DNA of 64,000 bases from Neorhizobium tomejilense (GTDB taxonomy: Bacteria > Pseudomonadota > Alphaproteobacteria > Rhizobiales > Rhizobiaceae), in contig PVBG01000019.1 of the NCBI GenBank assembly GCA_002968845.1, forward strand, positions 1 through 64,000, in the 5' to 3' direction. Of the stretch, positions 8,139 to 16,737 are shown piece by piece. The position numbers and the translations under genes are program-made. The notes beneath the pieces were generated by a model that saw only the letters and a list, made by a program, of their open reading frames with translations, had not been told where the DNA came from and made no database searches. The first letter of the stretch is position 1. Each line of letters starts with the position of its first letter.

Positions 8139-8996
8139 TCACACGTCCATCGAATCGTCGCTGCCCAAATCGCTGTTGTCGAAATCCGCCTGGTCGTCGG
8201 AGAAGTCGTCGTTGCCGTAATCGGCTTGCTGCAGGCCGGAATTGTTGGCTGCGTCATTGGTGTTGGCGGCGGTGCTTTTATCATCCGAGGCCTGGCGGAT
8301 CGCGTCATCGCCGAAATAGTTGTTGTTGATGACGGTTTCCTCGCCCGAGGCGTTGCCGCTGCCGAAGGGGTTGCTGCCGGCGAGCGGCGAACCCCAGCCA
8401 AGCGAGTTCATGTGGCTGCCGAAAATACCCGACAGCGAATTGGCGAGCAGCATGCCGCCCGCGACGCCCGCAGCGGTTCCCAAAGCGCCGCGCAGGAAAC
8501 TGCCGCCGGCTGACGGGGCGGATGTCTGGCCGCTCCAGGGGGCGGCGGAGGGCGGAGGTGCACGATACCCGTCGTCATAGTCGCTGCCGGTGCGGTAGCT
8601 CTGACGCGGGGCGGCACCCCATGGGCCGGACTGGGGGCCGGATTGGGGCCCCGCCTGGGGACCGGTTCGAAGACCGGGCTGCGGGGCGGGGTGCTGCGCC
8701 TGGCCGGTGCCGAAGATCGAGCTCAGAAATCCGCCGCTCTGTTCGGCACGGTGATGATCGCTGGTCTCCGCTTCGAGCTGGCGGACGCGGTCTTCCAGTT
8801 CCTTGATATGGTTGGCCGCGGCTTCCAGGCCCTTTTCCTGCACGATCACGGCCTGGGCCAGATAGTAGGTGGCGTAGGGCTGTTCGCGGGTTGCCTGGTC
8901 TATCAAGGTCTCGGCATCCCGGTCGCGCGGCGTGGCGGCGGCGGTGCGGATGCGGTCGAAAAGGGCAGTCAGAAGCTGGCGTTCTTCCGGTGACAT
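8139..8996 (-). CDS. DUF2076 domain protein
   Basis: 285 residues from the ATG at 8996, which has an excellent ribosome site (AAGGAGG, five bases away); upstream in-frame starts lack one. The N-terminal ~85 residues (MSPEERQLLTALFDRIRTAA, then the ATREQPYATYYLAQAVIVQE segment) match DUF2076. A coiled coil follows (HIKELEDRVRQLEAE). Then come a Gln/Pro/Gly-rich linker with GPQ repeats, a hydrophobic Gly/Ala segment (LRGALGTAAGVAGGMLLANS) that could insert in a membrane, and a very acidic Asp/Asn/Ser tail ending DDSMDV. Function unknown; family members are often annotated as periplasmic or ligand-binding, but no signal peptide is seen here. Confidence 0.85.
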   Translation of the reverse strand: MSPEERQLLTALFDRIRTAAATPRDRDAETLIDQATREQPYATYYLAQAVIVQEKGLEAAANHIKELEDRVRQLEAETSDHHRAEQSGGFLSSIFGTGQAQHPAPQPGLRTGPQAGPQSGPQSGPWGAAPRQSYRTGSDYDDGYRAPPPSAAPWSGQTSAPSAGGSFLRGALGTAAGVAGGMLLANSLSGIFGSHMNSLGWGSPLAGSNPFGSGNASGEETVINNNYFGDDAIRQASDDKSTAANTNDAANNSGLQQADYGNDDFSDDQADFDNSDLGSDDSMDV

Positions 8997-9105
8997 GTTT
9001 GCCTCCTTGCAGGCGTTTGCCGTGGACAAGAAGGTAGGCAGGGATTCCGGCATTTCAAAGCCGGAATCCCTTACATTTCGGTAATCTTGGCCAGTGACCG
9101 GGGGC

Positions 9106-9690
9106 TCAGGCGAAGGCCAGCGACAGGCCGAGAAGCGCGGTTCCGGCGCCGAGAATACGGGCGATGTAGGGGCTGAAGCGGGCGATGCCGAGGCCGAGCG
9201 CGATACCGGCTGCATGCAGAAACGCGGTGGTGATCATGAAGCCGATGCCGAACTGCAACGCGCCTGCCGAGCCGAGCTCGCCGCCGTGAGCGTGGCCGTG
9301 GAACAAGGCGAAGACGCCGACGACGGTCGCTGCCGCCGAAACCGGCAGTTTCACCGCCGTTGCGACCAGCAGGCCAAGCCCGATCACCGAGGCGAGGATC
9401 GCCGGTTCGACGAAGGGGAGGCCGGCGCCGCCGAGGGCGAGCAGGAAGCCGGCGGCCATGGTGCCGACGAAGGCCAGGGGGATTATCCACAGCGCATTGC
9501 GGCTGCTGCCGCGCGCGATCTGTGCCGCCCACAGGCCGACGGCGACCATGACCAGGATATGGTCGGCGCCGAACAGCGGATGGGAAAACCCGGCGAGAAA
9601 CGAGCCGTGCGCGGCCGGGTCGAGATGCGCGAAGGCGGGTGCGGTGGCGGCAGCAAGAATGGCGGCGGCGAGCGAAAGGCGTTTCAGCAT
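9106..9690 (-). CDS. HupE/UreJ family nickel/cobalt permease
   Basis: 194 residues from the ATG at 9690 (ribosome site AGGGGA). A signal-like N-terminus (LKRLSLAAAILAAATAPAFA) is followed by about six membrane helices. The family signature HPLFGADHILVMVAVGLWA (HPLxGxDH) and the HGHAHGGE motif between later helices are present; these His/Asp residues bind Ni or Co. HupE proteins import nickel for hydrogenase or urease, but no hydrogenase, urease or cobalamin gene is visible nearby, so the metal user is unknown. Possibly controlled by a B12 or Ni switch; none recognised. Confidence 0.88.
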   Translation of the reverse strand: MLKRLSLAAAILAAATAPAFAHLDPAAHGSFLAGFSHPLFGADHILVMVAVGLWAAQIARGSSRNALWIIPLAFVGTMAAGFLLALGGAGLPFVEPAILASVIGLGLLVATAVKLPVSAAATVVGVFALFHGHAHGGELGSAGALQFGIGFMITTAFLHAAGIALGLGIARFSPYIARILGAGTALLGLSLAFA

Positions 9691-9877
9691 TTGGGTCCCC
9701 TGGAAATTATGTGCATGCGGAATGACTGCGAAGATAGGCAAGCGCCTTGTGGCTGTCCATCGGCAATTGCCGCGGCAGGAGGCTCGGTACTACGTCATTC
9801 ACCTTAGTCCGTGGAAGGTGCCGTCTTAGACTCTACGCTCCATTGTTTTACGGCGGCGAACACATTATGTCCGGTAT

Positions 9878-10495
9878 ATGAATCTGATGCAGGAGACTCT
9901 CAGCGTGCTCGACGACGAAGACGACAAGGACGACAAGACCAAGGAACTGCCGCTCGGCAAGGAAACGGAAGCGAATCTTTTCAAGTCGCGTTCGATCTTC
10001 ATCTATGGGACGATTACCCAGGAACTGGCGCAGAAGGTCAACACGCAGCTCGTGGCGCTTGCCGCCGCCAGCGACGAAGACATCCGCGTCTATGTGAGCT
10101 CGCCCGGCGGCCACGTGGAATCGGGCGATTCGATCCATGACATGATCAAGTTCATCAAGCCGAAGGTCTGGATGATCGGTACGGGCTGGGTCGCATCGGC
10201 CGGCGCGCTGATCTACGTGTCCGTTCCGAAGGAGCGCCGCATCTGCTTGCCGAACACCCGCTTCCTGCTTCATCAACCGTCCGGCGGCACCCGCGGCATG
10301 GCATCCGACATCGAGATCCAGGCCCGCGAAATCATCAAGATGAACGAGCGGCTGAACAGGATCTTTGCGGAAGCAACCGGCCAGTCGGTCGAGAAGATCG
10401 CCAAGGACACCGATCGCGATTATTGGCTGTCAGCCGAAGAAGCCAAGGTCTACGGCCTGGTTTCGAGGATCGTGACGTCGCAGAGCGAAATCTGA
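9878..10495 (+). CDS. clpP: ClpP-like ATP-dependent protease subunit (divergent paralogue)
   Basis: 205 residues of the ClpP serine-protease fold with a complete triad: Ser107 in GTGWVASAGA, His132 in FLLHQP, Asp181 in DTDRDYWLSAEEA. The nucleophile motif differs from classical ClpP (GQAASMGA), and the N-terminus is an unusual highly charged stretch (LDDEDDKDDKTKE). Rhizobia carry several clpP genes, and this resembles the accessory type rather than the clpP paired with clpX. No Clp ATPase is adjacent. A GTG at 9905 with an AGGAG site upstream is an alternative start that would give about 196 residues. A strong terminator follows. Confidence 0.88.
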   Translation: MNLMQETLSVLDDEDDKDDKTKELPLGKETEANLFKSRSIFIYGTITQELAQKVNTQLVALAAASDEDIRVYVSSPGGHVESGDSIHDMIKFIKPKVWMIGTGWVASAGALIYVSVPKERRICLPNTRFLLHQPSGGTRGMASDIEIQAREIIKMNERLNRIFAEATGQSVEKIAKDTDRDYWLSAEEAKVYGLVSRIVTSQSEI

Positions 10496-10516
10496 TTGCT
10501 CTTTCCATCTGAATTG

Positions 10517-10553
10517 AAAAAGCCCCGCCGGTGGCAACCGGCGGGGCTTTTTG
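10517..10553 (+). terminator. Rho-independent terminator after clpP
   Basis: A GC-rich stem with a GGCA loop (arms 10518-10532 and 10537-10551) ends in a T run. It lies 22 bases after the clpP stop and, being nearly symmetric with an A run on the other side, may also serve the convergent MerR-ATPase gene. Confidence 0.9.
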
Positions 10554-10594
10554 TTGCGTACAGGCTCGCGTTGCCCGCGGATGGCCCATGCGGT

Positions 10595-11629
10595 TCAGGC
10601 AACCTGCGGACGCCAGGCGATGACGCCTTCCGTGCGGGCGCGGACGTCGGGAGCGGCAAGGCAGGTGGCGACGGCCTCGTAACCCGGCGCACCCGGGACA
10701 GGCGCGACGCGGCTCGGCGGGCTGTGATTGGCAGGGCAGAGGATGATCGCCTCGTCCGGTCCGACGGCGCCGAGATCGAGGATCGCCGAGGAGCGGGTCA
10801 TGACGAAGAGTGGACGGGCGCCGGGACCGCGATTGCGCAGATAGGCGGAGACTGCTTCCTGCGACGGCTGGTCCAGACCCTGCTCGATCATGTCGATGAC
10901 CAGGATGCCGTCCGCGTCGGCTTCGACGGTCACGAGGAGGGCGGTGAGGGCAGGCGTTGCCGTAGCGCCTTCCTCGACAAGCCAAGCGAGCGATTGCTCG
11001 ACGCGTAGCTTTAGCGCCGGATCGGTTTCCATCCGTGCTCGGGCGTCGGCGGCATCGTTGGCGGCGCGATCGAGATCGACGAAGACTGCGCCCGGAAGAT
11101 GTTCGGCGATCGCCCTGGAGAACCGGGTCTTGCCGCTGCCGAGCGGGCCGATGATGTAGTTGAGCGGCCTCACGTCCCTAAGCTCGAAGCGTTCGCCGCC
11201 CCAGGGCCAGGGAAGGTCGAACGCTGCGACGATCTCGGCCGCCGGCCGCGCCAGCCGCGTCAGCTCGTGCAGCCGCGGGGGGTCGCCGGCGGTAAGGTCC
11301 GCGCGCAGGTTGCGGACTCTTTCGACCGTCTCGGCGATCCTGTGGGCTTCCGTTTCGAGCCTCGCCTGGTGGGCGGCAAGAGCGGGCGCAAGGTCCTGCG
11401 CCTCGCCTTTCAGCACCCGCGCCACTTGCGCGAGGCTGAGGCCAAGGGCTCGCAATGCGGCGATCTCGCCGGCGCGGGCCATTTCGACAGGGCCGTAGGT
11501 CCGCCATCCGGCCGCGGTGCGCACCGGGGCGATCAGGCCGCGCTGCTCATAGAGGCGCAGCGCCTTCGGGGAAATGCCGAGCCGTTCGGCGGCGTCGGAC
11601 GGGTTCAGGTAGCGTGCGGAAGAACTCAA
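10595..11629 (-). CDS. MerR-type regulator fused to a P-loop ATPase domain
   Basis: 344 residues. The TTG start at 11629 has a good ribosome site (GAGGTGAT). Residues 10-75 are a MerR DNA-binding domain (AAERLGISPKALRLYEQRGL, then GWRTYGP). Residues 80-115 form the usual dimerisation helix. Instead of a short metal or ligand domain there is a ~200-residue NTPase region: a Walker A GPLGSGKT at 161-168 and a Walker-B-like hydrophobic strand ILVIDMIEQGLD at 242-253. The P-loop part may sense or bind a nucleotide and so gate DNA binding, but that is inference. No obvious target promoter is visible; the upstream gap contains one copy of a 34-bp direct repeat. Confidence 0.85.
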   Translation of the reverse strand: MSSSARYLNPSDAAERLGISPKALRLYEQRGLIAPVRTAAGWRTYGPVEMARAGEIAALRALGLSLAQVARVLKGEAQDLAPALAAHQARLETEAHRIAETVERVRNLRADLTAGDPPRLHELTRLARPAAEIVAAFDLPWPWGGERFELRDVRPLNYIIGPLGSGKTRFSRAIAEHLPGAVFVDLDRAANDAADARARMETDPALKLRVEQSLAWLVEEGATATPALTALLVTVEADADGILVIDMIEQGLDQPSQEAVSAYLRNRGPGARPLFVMTRSSAILDLGAVGPDEAIILCPANHSPPSRVAPVPGAPGYEAVATCLAAPDVRARTEGVIAWRPQVA

Positions 11630-11699
11630 GGAATCACCTCGCCGGTTGTTGACCGCTCCTCCTATCGGGGCAGCCCCAGGGGCCGGGTCAATATCTGTT

Positions 11700-11733
11700 T
11701 TGCGAGGCTCGATTTTTTCCGAAGGCGGTTCGC
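11700..11733 (+). repeat. Direct repeat, left copy
   Basis: Bases 11709-11733 are identical to 12718-12742 (25 of 25). The match extends left to 11700 against 12709 with only two mismatches, giving 34 bases. The core carries a six-T tract followed by CCGAAGGCGGTTCGC. The copies bracket about 1.0 kb holding one membrane-protein gene. This copy lies 70 bases upstream of the MerR-ATPase start. Confidence 0.85.
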
Positions 11734-11837
11734 AAAGGAAAGAGGGTTTAGTCGGCGGACTTTTGCTTCGGCGTGTTCATTTAGGCGCGATGGTTCAGGG
11801 CTCTCTTGAAATTGAGCCGACGGGAGCAGCGGTACGA

Positions 11838-12590
11838 TCAAGCCGAGCTCGATTGCCGGGTGGTCTCCACGACCTGCTGAGCGAGGTAGAATAACAGGAA
11901 GATGGCGGCATTGAATTCCAGCAGTTCCTCCACCGCCGAGAGCGTGCGGGAAGTCGTGGCTACATCAACGACCTGCGCCATGCCGATCAGCCCTACGTGA
12001 AGGAAAATCAGAACGTGGTTCGAAAGCCACGGCCATCCTGCATCAATGCGCATGTTCCATACAACTCTCAGCGCAAAGACCAATGTGCCGAGGGAAATGG
12101 CAAGAATGAGTCCAATGAACGCCCAGCCAAGACCCGGGCTGAGCTCGTCCAGAAGCCGGTAGGCCAAGATCAGCACATCATGGAATCCATCCAGTTCGCC
12201 TCCACCGTAGAGAGCTGGCGGTTGAAATCCAAGGATGCGAGCGCCGAAGCTTGTCTCATCCATCAACTCAGCGAGCCCAAGCAGGCCGCCCAACGACAGA
12301 GCCGCACGTGGGCCAGATACGACAGTAGCTGCTCCCGCCAACAGCACAACGCCTGCCAGGCACACGGCGCCACCCGTTTCGATGATGCCGTCCTCCCCGA
12401 GAAGCACGGCTCGGGCACTTGGTACGAAAACGGCCGTCAAGGCACTGCCAGCGGTGCAGAGGGCGACCACCGTCAACGGCCATATGAGCCATCGAAGTTG
12501 GCTGGTCTGCGAAGGCAGATGGGGGAAATCCAAACGTGTAGATGTGGCGCCGTCGTCAATGTCTTCGGCACGAATTTTGAGGTTTTTCAT
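11838..12590 (-). CDS. Uncharacterised polytopic membrane protein
   Basis: 250 residues with about six hydrophobic helices (near residues 34-55, 72-92, 95-110, 150-172, 188-208, 226-240). Polar residues are placed in a conserved-looking way: GEDGIIE before TM2, ELMDETSFGARILGF after TM3, and ELDGFHDVL before TM4. This E-x-x-S-x-G-x-R / E-x-x-x-H-[DN] pattern is reminiscent of a widespread uncharacterised membrane family with EEISWGQR and NLHN motifs. The match is from memory and weak. Base composition is less GC-rich than the neighbours, and the gene sits between two direct repeats, suggesting acquisition. No function assigned. Confidence 0.7.
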   Translation of the reverse strand: MKNLKIRAEDIDDGATSTRLDFPHLPSQTSQLRWLIWPLTVVALCTAGSALTAVFVPSARAVLLGEDGIIETGGAVCLAGVVLLAGAATVVSGPRAALSLGGLLGLAELMDETSFGARILGFQPPALYGGGELDGFHDVLILAYRLLDELSPGLGWAFIGLILAISLGTLVFALRVVWNMRIDAGWPWLSNHVLIFLHVGLIGMAQVVDVATTSRTLSAVEELLEFNAAIFLLFYLAQQVVETTRQSSSA

Positions 12591-12708
12591 CGCTCTACCG
12601 TGTCATCTGTTTGTCACAAACTTACCGGTTTGACGAATGGTTGACCAATAACATTAGCTTGCAGAAGGTTTCAAAGGCCGGTCTGGTGGTCGAGCCGGTC
12701 GCTCTGTC

Positions 12709-12742
12709 TTGCGATGTTCGATTTTTTCCGAAGGCGGTTCGC
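12709..12742 (+). repeat. Direct repeat, right copy
   Basis: The second copy of the repeat at 11700-11733. It ends exactly at the base before the stop codon of the GGDEF/EAL gene (12743-12745 on the minus strand), so it forms the immediate 3' flank of that gene. That is a common position for integration target sites. Confidence 0.85.
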
Positions 12743-15439
12743 TCAGTCGACCAGCGCTACCGATGGCGCGAACCACGTGTGGTTGCCTGCCCGCCAGTCC
12801 GTCGCGAAAGTGATGAACTCGTTGGCCGGCATCGGTTTTGCGAAGACGTATCCCTGCAAGGTCTGGCAGCCGAGGCTGCGCAGGATGTCGACATGCGCTG
12901 CCGTCTCAACCCCTTCGGCGACGATCTCGATGCCCTGGGAGCGGCCGATCTCGATGATCGAGGCGACCAGTCGGCGCTGCGAGCCGGCGGCTTCGAGCGG
13001 TGCAATCAGCTTGCGGTCGATCTTCAGCCGTTTGGGCCCGAGTTCGAGAAGGCTGACGATCGAGGCATGGCCGGTGCCGAAATCGTCGATTTCGATATCG
13101 ATCCCGAGCGCCTTGAGATCGAGGATGGCGGATCTCAGTTCCTTGTCCTGATCCTCGAAGGAGATCGATTCGAGAAGTTCGAACGACAGGTTTCCGGGCG
13201 CGATCGGCAATTCGGCCAGCCGTTTGAACAGCCTCTCGTCCTTCAGGCGCTGGGCCGAGATGTTGACGGAAAGATGCGGGATCTCGAGGCCGAGCGCCCT
13301 CCATCTCACCGATTGGAAGAGCGCCTTTTCGAGAATGATCGCATCGATATCGGCCGACCGGTGCAGGCTCTCGGCGATCGCCAGGAAACTGTCCGGCGCC
13401 AGCAGGCCGCGTTTGGGATGCTGCCAGCGGGCCAGCGCCTCGACGCCGACTATGTCGAGCGAATGCGCATCGAACTGGGGCTGGAAAAACGGGATGATCT
13501 GGTCGTCTTCGAGCGCGCTCAGGAATTCGTCGGACATGCGCTTGCGCAACACGACCGCCGAGCGCAGTTCCTTTGAGAAAACCTCGACACGGTTGCGGCC
13601 GCGTTTCTTGGCTTCATAGAGCGCGATATCGGCATTGATCAGCAACTGGCTCAGCTCCTCGCCGGCTGCCGACTGCCAGGCGATGCCGGCGCTGCAGCCG
13701 ATGCGACATTCATGCCCGCCGATATCGATGGGGCGGGCAAGGGTGTTGACGATCGACTGGGCGAGGTATTCCGCCCGGCGCTGCGGCTCCGCACCGCCGG
13801 TCACGACGACGAATTCGTCACCGCCGATACGCGAGGCGAACTCGTCGTGGTCGATCAGTTCGAGCAGGCGGGCCGTGGCAGCCTTCAGGACCGCATCGCC
13901 CGCCGCATGGCCGAGCGTGTCGTTGACTTCCTTGAAGCGATCGAGATCGATGTGGATGAATGCCAGCCGGTGGCCCGCAGCCTGGTTCTCTCCGGCGGTC
14001 ATGAACTGGTCGAGGAAGCGCCGGTTCGGCAGGCCCGTCAGGGCGTCGTGCAGCGACTGGTGTTCGAGTGTGCGCCTTGCCGAACGCAGTTCGTCGTTCT
14101 GCAATTCGGCTTTCGTCTGTGCCAGCCGCAGTTCGGAATGCAACGTGACGTCCCTGGTGACGTCCCAGTTGGCACCGACCACCCGCTTGACGCCTCCTGC
14201 GGTCCGGTAGGTGGCTCCGTGCGCACGGATGTGGCGGATCTCGCCGCTCCGGGAGACGACGCGGAACTCGGTACGATAGCCCGTTTCATCCTTGAGCGCC
14301 TTGCGGAAGCAGATCTCGGCGGCTTCCCTGTCGTCGGGATGCAGCGCGTCGCGCCAGTCCACGTATTCGAGGACATCGCTGTCCGGCGGCGCGTCGTAGA
14401 GCTCGCGCATGCGCTGGTCCCAGATCAGCGTGTCGGTCGAAGGTTCGTATTCCCATACGCCGACACCCGAAGCCTGAAGTGCCAGTTCGAGGCGCTGGGA
14501 CAGCGTTTCCAGCTGTTCCTCGCGCTGCTGCAGAGTAAGGATGTTGCCGTGCCGCTGCTTCATCAACAGCCCCGCCCAGATGAGCGGAGCGGCGATGCAG
14601 AAGGCGATCAGAAGGGCGGTGATCCGGAAGCTGAAGATGTCCGGCGGCGAGCCCTGCCATCCACCTTTCGGGACTGCGGCGAGATACCATGTGTCGTAAC
14701 CGAGCTCGATCCTCGACTTGACGGGATCTTGCGAAAATATGGCGCCCTTTCCAAGGAAAATGTCGCGCTCGGCGGGGATGGGCCGCTGCGAGATTGTGAT
14801 GTCCAGTGCTTGACGCTGGGTATTGACGTTGCTGTCCGTGTAGAGCCTGTCGAGGTCGATGACAGCCGAAACGACACCCCAGAACCGGCCGTTGGCAAGC
14901 GAGAAGACCGGATAGCGGGCAATCAGCCCCTGGCCGCCTTGCACCAGATTGACCGGACCGGTGATGACGAGCGTCCGCCGCTCGACGGCTCTCATCACGG
15001 CATCCCGCTGGAGCTCGTTGGTGCGGTAGTCGAGACCGAGGGCCTTCTTGTTCGCCTCTTCGGGGTAGACAAGGCCGACTACCAGATCCTTGGCGGCGAC
15101 CACGTTGCGCAGCTGCGACGGAACCCCGAAAACCCGCTCAGAGAGCGCCGTGAACTGCGGCTGGTTCATGTTCGGATTGGCGGCGATCGCTGCGATGAGC
15201 CCATATATCAGGTTGACGTTGCCGCGGATATTGGTCTCTAGGCTGGCCGCAACCCGGGCCAGTTGCTCGGCTGCCTTGACCTGCTGCGCCACGTGGTATT
15301 GTTCGCGTTTCTCGATATCAGCGCGGACCACACCGACCAGCAGGCCGGCGACCGCAAGGATGGCCGGGAAAAAATAGCCGAGGCCGAAGAACTGAAGACC
15401 AGACGATTTCGATTTCGAGATGAAGGGCAGCGAGGTCAT
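12743..15439 (-). CDS. Membrane CHASE-PAS-GGDEF-EAL c-di-GMP enzyme
   Basis: 898 residues. TM1 lies near 17-40, followed by a periplasmic sensor that looks like a CHASE domain (about 75-260: ANPNMNQPQF..., then LALGLDYRTNELQRDAV), TM2 near 275-297, a PAS/PAC domain (about 320-430), GGDEF (about 470-620) and EAL (about 645-890). The cyclase signature GGDEF is intact at 539-543 and the phosphodiesterase signature starts at Glu667 in VEALARWQ, so both activities are possible. There is no RxxD inhibitory site at the usual distance before GGDEF. It should convert an extracellular cue into c-di-GMP turnover. The gene ends at a 34-bp direct repeat. Confidence 0.93.
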   Translation of the reverse strand: MTSLPFISKSKSSGLQFFGLGYFFPAILAVAGLLVGVVRADIEKREQYHVAQQVKAAEQLARVAASLETNIRGNVNLIYGLIAAIAANPNMNQPQFTALSERVFGVPSQLRNVVAAKDLVVGLVYPEEANKKALGLDYRTNELQRDAVMRAVERRTLVITGPVNLVQGGQGLIARYPVFSLANGRFWGVVSAVIDLDRLYTDSNVNTQRQALDITISQRPIPAERDIFLGKGAIFSQDPVKSRIELGYDTWYLAAVPKGGWQGSPPDIFSFRITALLIAFCIAAPLIWAGLLMKQRHGNILTLQQREEQLETLSQRLELALQASGVGVWEYEPSTDTLIWDQRMRELYDAPPDSDVLEYVDWRDALHPDDREAAEICFRKALKDETGYRTEFRVVSRSGEIRHIRAHGATYRTAGGVKRVVGANWDVTRDVTLHSELRLAQTKAELQNDELRSARRTLEHQSLHDALTGLPNRRFLDQFMTAGENQAAGHRLAFIHIDLDRFKEVNDTLGHAAGDAVLKAATARLLELIDHDEFASRIGGDEFVVVTGGAEPQRRAEYLAQSIVNTLARPIDIGGHECRIGCSAGIAWQSAAGEELSQLLINADIALYEAKKRGRNRVEVFSKELRSAVVLRKRMSDEFLSALEDDQIIPFFQPQFDAHSLDIVGVEALARWQHPKRGLLAPDSFLAIAESLHRSADIDAIILEKALFQSVRWRALGLEIPHLSVNISAQRLKDERLFKRLAELPIAPGNLSFELLESISFEDQDKELRSAILDLKALGIDIEIDDFGTGHASIVSLLELGPKRLKIDRKLIAPLEAAGSQRRLVASIIEIGRSQGIEIVAEGVETAAHVDILRSLGCQTLQGYVFAKPMPANEFITFATDWRAGNHTWFAPSVALVD

Positions 15440-15587
15440 TGGGATTTCCGATGGTGTCCCCCACTGTCGCCGACAAAATTTAAGATTGTCTAATTTATCC
15501 CTGCGTCAGTTAGATTTGGTGCGGATAGCTCCGATCCAAAGACCGACAGGGTGGGAAAAACGCTGGCCGCATCGGCGTATGAGAGTT

Positions 15588-16559
15588 CTATACCGGCGTG
15601 CGCTCCGGCACGCCTGGCCGGCGCCCGTAGACGGCGACGGAATCGTATTTTTTCTCGTCAGAGGCAAAGGCTGTCGAAAGAAGAAGCTGGATCGACCGCA
15701 GCACCGTATGCCGCCGGCCTGAAGGATGGGCGGTATATTCGCGGGTCCGATCGTAGATCGAGGTCTCCCATTGCCGCCAGCTCGCATGGTGGTGGCGGGT
15801 ATAACCCATGTATTGGAAGCTGGAGAAGGTGAAGCCGCCAAGGCCGATCGCCTTGCGAAGACAGGAGGGCGTGAAGAAGTAGAGATGACGCGGCGCGTCG
15901 AACATGGCCGAGCAGACGCCGAGGCTTTTGAAATGGGTGGCCGCGCAGTTGGGCACTTCGCAAAACAGTATCCCACCAGGACGCGTCAGGAAGAAGGCCT
16001 TCTGGAGCGCCAGGATAGGGTCGCGGCAATGTTCCAGCACATGGCTCATGATCACGAGATCGCAGCTCTGACCTTCGAGATCGGCGGGAAGCTCCTCGCA
16101 CGTGCCCGCAAGCACCGTGATGCCCGCCTTGGCTGCCTCGGCTCTTGCCGCTGCATCCGGCTCGACGCCGAGGACGTTGAAGCCGAGCGCCTTGAAACGG
16201 CCGAGGAGATCACCGCCGCCGCAGCCGAGGTCGCAGATCGAGGCGCCTGGCGGCAGATCCTTGGCGATGCGCTCGGGATCGAGCGACTGGCCCTTGTCGA
16301 GGCGCCAGGCGGCGTGGAGCAGCGCCCTGTCGAGGAGGGTCTGATTGACCTCCGCGAGATGGCTCTGCCCGTGGGTGTAATACCGGGCGGTATCATAAAA
16401 AGACGGGATTTCTTCCGAGCTGGGCATGGGGCTGACGGCGCCGAGCCCGCATTCCGTGCAGACCACGAAGTCTTTGTGGGGGTTTTCGGCGCCCTTTAAC
16501 GGGTCGAGCGGCATATACGTCCACGGGGCAGTTTGCCCACCGCAGGAAAAGCAGGTCAT
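15588..16559 (-). CDS. SAM-dependent methyltransferase with N-terminal zinc ribbon
   Basis: 323 residues from the ATG at 16559 (MTCFSCGG), which has a GGAG site; an upstream ATG at 16616 is less well placed. The N-terminus holds CxxC pairs (CFSCGG, later CTECG) like a small zinc ribbon. It is followed by a class I methyltransferase fold: motif I SICDLGCGGGDLLGRF, the acidic VEPDA after beta2, and IMSHVLEHCRDP at motif IV. This layout is common in methyltransferases of sugar or polysaccharide pathways, where the substrate is often a nucleotide sugar, but no sugar cluster is adjacent. Substrate unknown. Confidence 0.85.
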   Translation of the reverse strand: MTCFSCGGQTAPWTYMPLDPLKGAENPHKDFVVCTECGLGAVSPMPSSEEIPSFYDTARYYTHGQSHLAEVNQTLLDRALLHAAWRLDKGQSLDPERIAKDLPPGASICDLGCGGGDLLGRFKALGFNVLGVEPDAAARAEAAKAGITVLAGTCEELPADLEGQSCDLVIMSHVLEHCRDPILALQKAFFLTRPGGILFCEVPNCAATHFKSLGVCSAMFDAPRHLYFFTPSCLRKAIGLGGFTFSSFQYMGYTRHHHASWRQWETSIYDRTREYTAHPSGRRHTVLRSIQLLLSTAFASDEKKYDSVAVYGRRPGVPERTPV

Positions 16560-16737
16560 CTCATGCTCCGCCAAAGATGGTCGCAATTTGCCGAGGATAC
16601 CGATCTTCAACAACATGCCTAAAGTGATGATCTACCGATGGAGTATGTGGTGATAATTTGGGACGGGCGCTTGCCAATCCGCGCGTGTCGCCGATGCACG
16701 GTATTCTGCTTTGTATCGGAGGGGATTTCGACCGTGC

